A DNA stretch of 25,460 nt from an uncultured Collinsella sp. GTDB taxonomy: Bacteria; Actinomycetota; Coriobacteriia; Coriobacteriales; Coriobacteriaceae. The stretch lies in NCBI GenBank assembly GCA_900540095.1, contig UQEO01000022.1, positions 1 to 25,460 of the forward strand, given 5' to 3'. The translations under genes and the position numbers were made by a program. The notes below the pieces were generated by a model. The model was not told the DNA's origin and did no database searches. It saw only the letters and a program-made list of their open reading frames with translations. This document shows, in pieces, positions 22,536-25,460 of the stretch (the first letter of the stretch is position 1; each line of letters opens with the position of its first letter).

Positions 22536-24098
22536 CTACCTGCCGTCGTCGTCCTGGGCTTCATCGCGCGCATAGAGCTCCAACATGCGGCGGCGGTATT
22601 CGCGCACGGCGAGCTTGGCGCGCTCCAGGCGGCGACGCTCGCGCGGAGTCAGCTCGGACGGGTCGACCTCGTCTCCATAGGTCTTATCGGCAAGCAGGTG
22701 CGCAGCGTCCACGATGCGGGCATCGATGTGGCCGCTCGCCGCCTCGGCGGAAAGACGCTCGGCAATCGTATCGAGCGTAGGCAGGCCCTCGAATACGCGA
22801 CCATGGCCATGCGAAGTCAGCAGCTCATGCTCGCGCGCGAGCAAGCTCGCTAGGTCGTGGTGGGCGCGCAGGATGTCGAGCGCATCGGATGGATGCTCGG
22901 CAACCTCTGCCACGGCGGTGACCGGCGCTGCATCGACCACGCGGTAGAAGAGCTGCGCGAGCAGCGGCATCAAGAACACCGTGATGGCGCCGGCGGCAAC
23001 CATAACCGACGCGATGTCTTGCGACAGCGCGCCCGCGTTGACGGCAACGCTCGTAACGGCAACGATGATCGGTAGCGCCGTGGTGCAGTACAGGGCCACG
23101 GTAATACGGCCATACGCCGACACATCGCGCGTCGCGGGACAAATGCCCATAGAGATGAGAATGGGCACGGCACGAATAATCAGCAACGCCACGATAAAGC
23201 CCGCGAGCAAGCCCGGGCGCGACACCACGGCCGTCAGGTCGATCTTTGCGCCTGATACGGTAAAGAACACCGGAATCAAAAAGCCGTAGGCCAGGCCGTC
23301 GAGCTTGGTCTCGAGCGTATGGTTACCCTCGGGGATGATATAGCGCAGGACAAAGCCGGCGGCAAAAGAACCCAACACGATGTCGAGGTCAAAGATGGCC
23401 GAGAACGCCACGAGCGTGACCAGGATGAGCACCGTCAGGCGCACGAAGGTCTGCGACGTGGTGTCGGCGCGTTCCTCGACAAACGAAAAGAAGCGGCTGC
23501 CGACGCGCCTGGAACGACTTGGAACCGCGGCCAACAACACGCAAACCACCGCAAACAAGCCAAGGATTACGAGCGTTTGGATGCCGGTGCGGGCAGACAG
23601 CAGCACCGACATGGCGAGCACGGGACCGAGCTCGCCCCAAGTGCCATACGCGAGAATCGAGTCGCCCACACGCGTGCCGGTGAGCGAGCGCTCGCGCATG
23701 ATGGGCACAAGCGTACCGAGCGCCGTGGAAGTAAGGGCAAGCGTCACGGCGATACCGTCGAAATGGCTGACCGAGAACCACGGCGTAAAGCGCACGGCAA
23801 GCCAGGCGATGCCAAACGTGACGGCCCACGTCGCCAAGCCGTAGCGCCCCTCCACACCCGTAATGTTCTTAGGGTCGATCTCAAAGCCGGCAAGCAGGAA
23901 CAAGAAGGCCAGGCCCAGCTCGGACACAAGCGAGACCTCGGCATCTACATGGATGACGCCGAGCATATGGGGTCCCAGCACCGCGCCGAGCACGAGCAAA
24001 AAGACCGTCTCGGGAACGGGTTTTCCGGGAATCGCCGAGGCGATAAAAGGACTCGCAAAGGCCACGAGTGCGATGATGGCGAGCGAAACGAATGCCAT
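22536..24098 (-). CDS. cation:proton antiporter (CPA2 family)
   Basis: A 520-residue membrane protein of the Na+/H+ exchanger superfamily, CPA2 / KefB-like branch. About 12 hydrophobic segments occupy residues 1-390; LGLAFLFLLAGFEIDPKNI (61-80) and the GSFAAGFVLRYIIPEG and FFTVSGAKIDL stretches are typical. The last 120 residues are a charged cytoplasmic tail (DALDILRAHHDLASLL ... LERAKLAVREYRRR) with no RCK/TrkA nucleotide motif that I can see. It may exchange K+ or Na+ for protons. ATG 24098 has AAAGG 6 nt upstream. Divergent from purL; its 3' end abuts the palindrome array. Confidence 0.88.
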   Translation of the reverse strand: MAFVSLAIIALVAFASPFIASAIPGKPVPETVFLLVLGAVLGPHMLGVIHVDAEVSLVSELGLAFLFLLAGFEIDPKNITGVEGRYGLATWAVTFGIAWLAVRFTPWFSVSHFDGIAVTLALTSTALGTLVPIMRERSLTGTRVGDSILAYGTWGELGPVLAMSVLLSARTGIQTLVILGLFAVVCVLLAAVPSRSRRVGSRFFSFVEERADTTSQTFVRLTVLILVTLVAFSAIFDLDIVLGSFAAGFVLRYIIPEGNHTLETKLDGLAYGFLIPVFFTVSGAKIDLTAVVSRPGLLAGFIVALLIIRAVPILISMGICPATRDVSAYGRITVALYCTTALPIIVAVTSVAVNAGALSQDIASVMVAAGAITVFLMPLLAQLFYRVVDAAPVTAVAEVAEHPSDALDILRAHHDLASLLAREHELLTSHGHGRVFEGLPTLDTIAERLSAEAASGHIDARIVDAAHLLADKTYGDEVDPSELTPRERRRLERAKLAVREYRRRMLELYARDEAQDDDGR

Positions 24099-24167
24099 GT
24101 GATGCCTTTCTCTTGTTTGCGCTTCACTGTAGCACCCTCGCCGTCCTCAACGCGCCGCGAGCTGTCG

Positions 24168-24228
24168 TATCATAGTGAGGTTTACAAACATGTGGCTCAA
24201 GGCGACCGCGAGGCTTGTCCCGTAAACC
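24168..24228 (+). promoter_or_regulatory. purL promoter and leader stem
   Basis: TATCAT (24168-24173) is a plausible -10 box. The predicted transcript start is next to GGTTTAC (24179-24185), which pairs perfectly with GTAAACC (24222-24228) around a 36-nt loop, so the mRNA would begin with a stem. About 55 nt then lead to the purL start. I recognise no purine, ZTP or PRPP riboswitch core. Confidence 0.4.
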
Positions 24229-24282
24229 GACCGCTGCCGCATACCGTACCGTACGCCCAACCGATCAGGAAGGCAGGAACCA

Positions 24283-25460
24283 ATGGTCTCTCGTATCTAC
24301 GTGGAGAAGAAACCCGGGTTCGACGTCGAGGCTCAGCAGCTCAAGGGCGAGCTGACCGAAATTCTCGGCATCAAGGGCATCGAGGCCCTGAGGATCATCA
24401 ACCGCTACGACGTCGAGGGCATCGACGAGGAGCTTTTCCGCTCCTGCGTGCCGACCGTCTTTAGCGAGCCCCAGGTCGATGTGACCTACGACGAACTCCC
24501 CGCAAGCGATGGCGCCGTCTTTGCCGTCGAATTCCTGCCTGGCCAGTTTGACCAGCGCGCCGACTCCGCCAGCGAGTGCGTGCAGCTCATCAGCCAGGGC
24601 GAGCGCCCCGCCGTGCGCTCCGCCAAGGTCTATATGATCTCGGGCGCTCTGGACGAGGCCGCCATCGATGCCATCAAGCACTACGTGGTGAACCCCGTCG
24701 AGGCGCGCATCGCCTCGCTCGACCTGCCCGAGACGCTGTACATGGAGACTCCCGAGCCCCAGCCCGTCGAGGTGCTCGACGGCTTCCGCAAGCTCGACGA
24801 GGCCGGCCTTGCCGCCTTTATCGCCGATCGCGGCCTTGCCATGGACGAGGCAGACATCGCCTTCTGCCAGCAGTACTTCCGCGATGAGGACCGCGACCCC
24901 ACCATCACCGAGATCCGCGTAATCGACACCTATTGGTCCGACCACTGCCGCCACACCACTTTCGGCACCGTCCTGGACGACGTGACGATCGACGACGCCG
25001 TGGTGCAGCAGGCCTTCGACCGCTACATGGAGATGCGCCATGAGCTCGGTCGCGACGCCAAGCCCGTCTGCCTCATGGACATGGGCACCATCGGCGCCAA
25101 GTACCTCAAGAAGACCGGCGTCATGACCGATGTCGATGAGTCCGAGGAGATCAATGCCTGCACCGTCAAGGTGAAGGTCGATGTCGATGGCGAGGACCAG
25201 GACTGGCTATTCCTCTTTAAGAACGAGACCCACAACCACCCGACCGAGATCGAGCCCTTCGGCGGTGCCGCCACCTGCGTGGGCGGCGCTATCCGTGACC
25301 CGCTCTCGGGCCGCAGCTATGTGTACCAGGCCATGCGCGTCACCGGCGCCGGCGACCCCACCGTCCCGGTTTCCGAGACGCTCGAGGGCAAGCTGCCGCA
25401 GCGCAAGCTCGTGACTACTGCCGCCGCCGGCCAATCCAACTCCCGCAAACTTCTGGACCT
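24283..25460 (+). CDS. purL: phosphoribosylformylglycinamidine synthase (partial, 5' end)
   Basis: Converts FGAR, ATP and glutamine to FGAM in purine synthesis. The frame is open from ATG 24283 to the window edge (392 codons), so the gene is cut by the window. Visible landmarks: an N-terminal PurS-like segment (VEKKPGFDVEAQQLKGEL), DTYWSDHCRHTTF (about 209-221) and FKNETHNHPTEIEPFGGAATCVGGAIRDPLSGRSY (about 314-348), the ATP and substrate-binding loops of the large single-chain form. That form is typically about 1250-1300 residues with a C-terminal glutaminase, which would lie outside. AGGA precedes the ATG by 4 nt, with AGGAAGG a little further upstream. Confidence 0.95.
   Translation, partial: MVSRIYVEKKPGFDVEAQQLKGELTEILGIKGIEALRIINRYDVEGIDEELFRSCVPTVFSEPQVDVTYDELPASDGAVFAVEFLPGQFDQRADSASECVQLISQGERPAVRSAKVYMISGALDEAAIDAIKHYVVNPVEARIASLDLPETLYMETPEPQPVEVLDGFRKLDEAGLAAFIADRGLAMDEADIAFCQQYFRDEDRDPTITEIRVIDTYWSDHCRHTTFGTVLDDVTIDDAVVQQAFDRYMEMRHELGRDAKPVCLMDMGTIGAKYLKKTGVMTDVDESEEINACTVKVKVDVDGEDQDWLFLFKNETHNHPTEIEPFGGAATCVGGAIRDPLSGRSYVYQAMRVTGAGDPTVPVSETLEGKLPQRKLVTTAAAGQSNSRKLLD

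Noticed and set aside
24179..24240. ZTP (pfl) riboswitch before purL
   Set aside because: Only a short CCGACCGC match; the conserved CUGGGC and the 5' domain are not recognisable.
23319..24464. 381-codon plus-strand frame from the antiporter gene into purL
   Set aside because: Runs antisense to the antiporter and in the wrong frame through the purL start; composition is typical of a shadow.

Overview
The window looks like chromosomal DNA from a GC-rich Actinomycetota of class Coriobacteriia, most probably Collinsella or a close gut relative. This rests on codon bias, gene content, the family resemblance of the proteins and a very large RecJ polypeptide; no database was searched. Most of the left three quarters is transcribed from the minus strand.

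Layout. 1-240 is unassigned. 252-1670 is the translation operon infC-rpmI-rplT with a structured leader; infC appears to start at AUA. 1700-2019 holds tRNA-Leu(CAA), its terminator and a 184-bp-offset duplicate of the tRNA 3' end plus terminator. 2059-3492 encodes a transglutaminase-like protein. 3599-3823 is a repeat region ending in a 92-nt hairpin behind fba (class II aldolase). 4905-11340 contains an MBL-fold hydrolase, the bifunctional (p)ppGpp enzyme Rel and a 1095-residue protein that joins a RecJ exonuclease to a RecQ-like helicase. A divergent BASS-type transporter (11617-12615) follows, then a coupled pair: cutC and a GalT-like (DUF4931-like) protein. 14301-19162 is a complete branched-chain amino-acid ABC importer (livK-H-M-G-F, minus strand), with a decayed livK copy just upstream.

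The right end is mostly plus strand: hom (homoserine dehydrogenase with ACT domain), a BaiA-like short-chain dehydrogenase, then a non-coding 232-bp array of four palindromic units with an exact 62-nt period, a CPA2 antiporter (minus) and the first 392 codons of purL, which runs off the window.

How the genes fit together. Amino-acid supply (liv importer, hom), the stringent response (rel), translation (infC operon) and purine synthesis (purL) are growth-control functions. recJ-helicase and rel are 15 nt apart and probably co-transcribed. The best candidates for something undescribed are the 62-nt palindrome array, the RecJ-helicase fusion, and the AUA start plus attenuator of infC.
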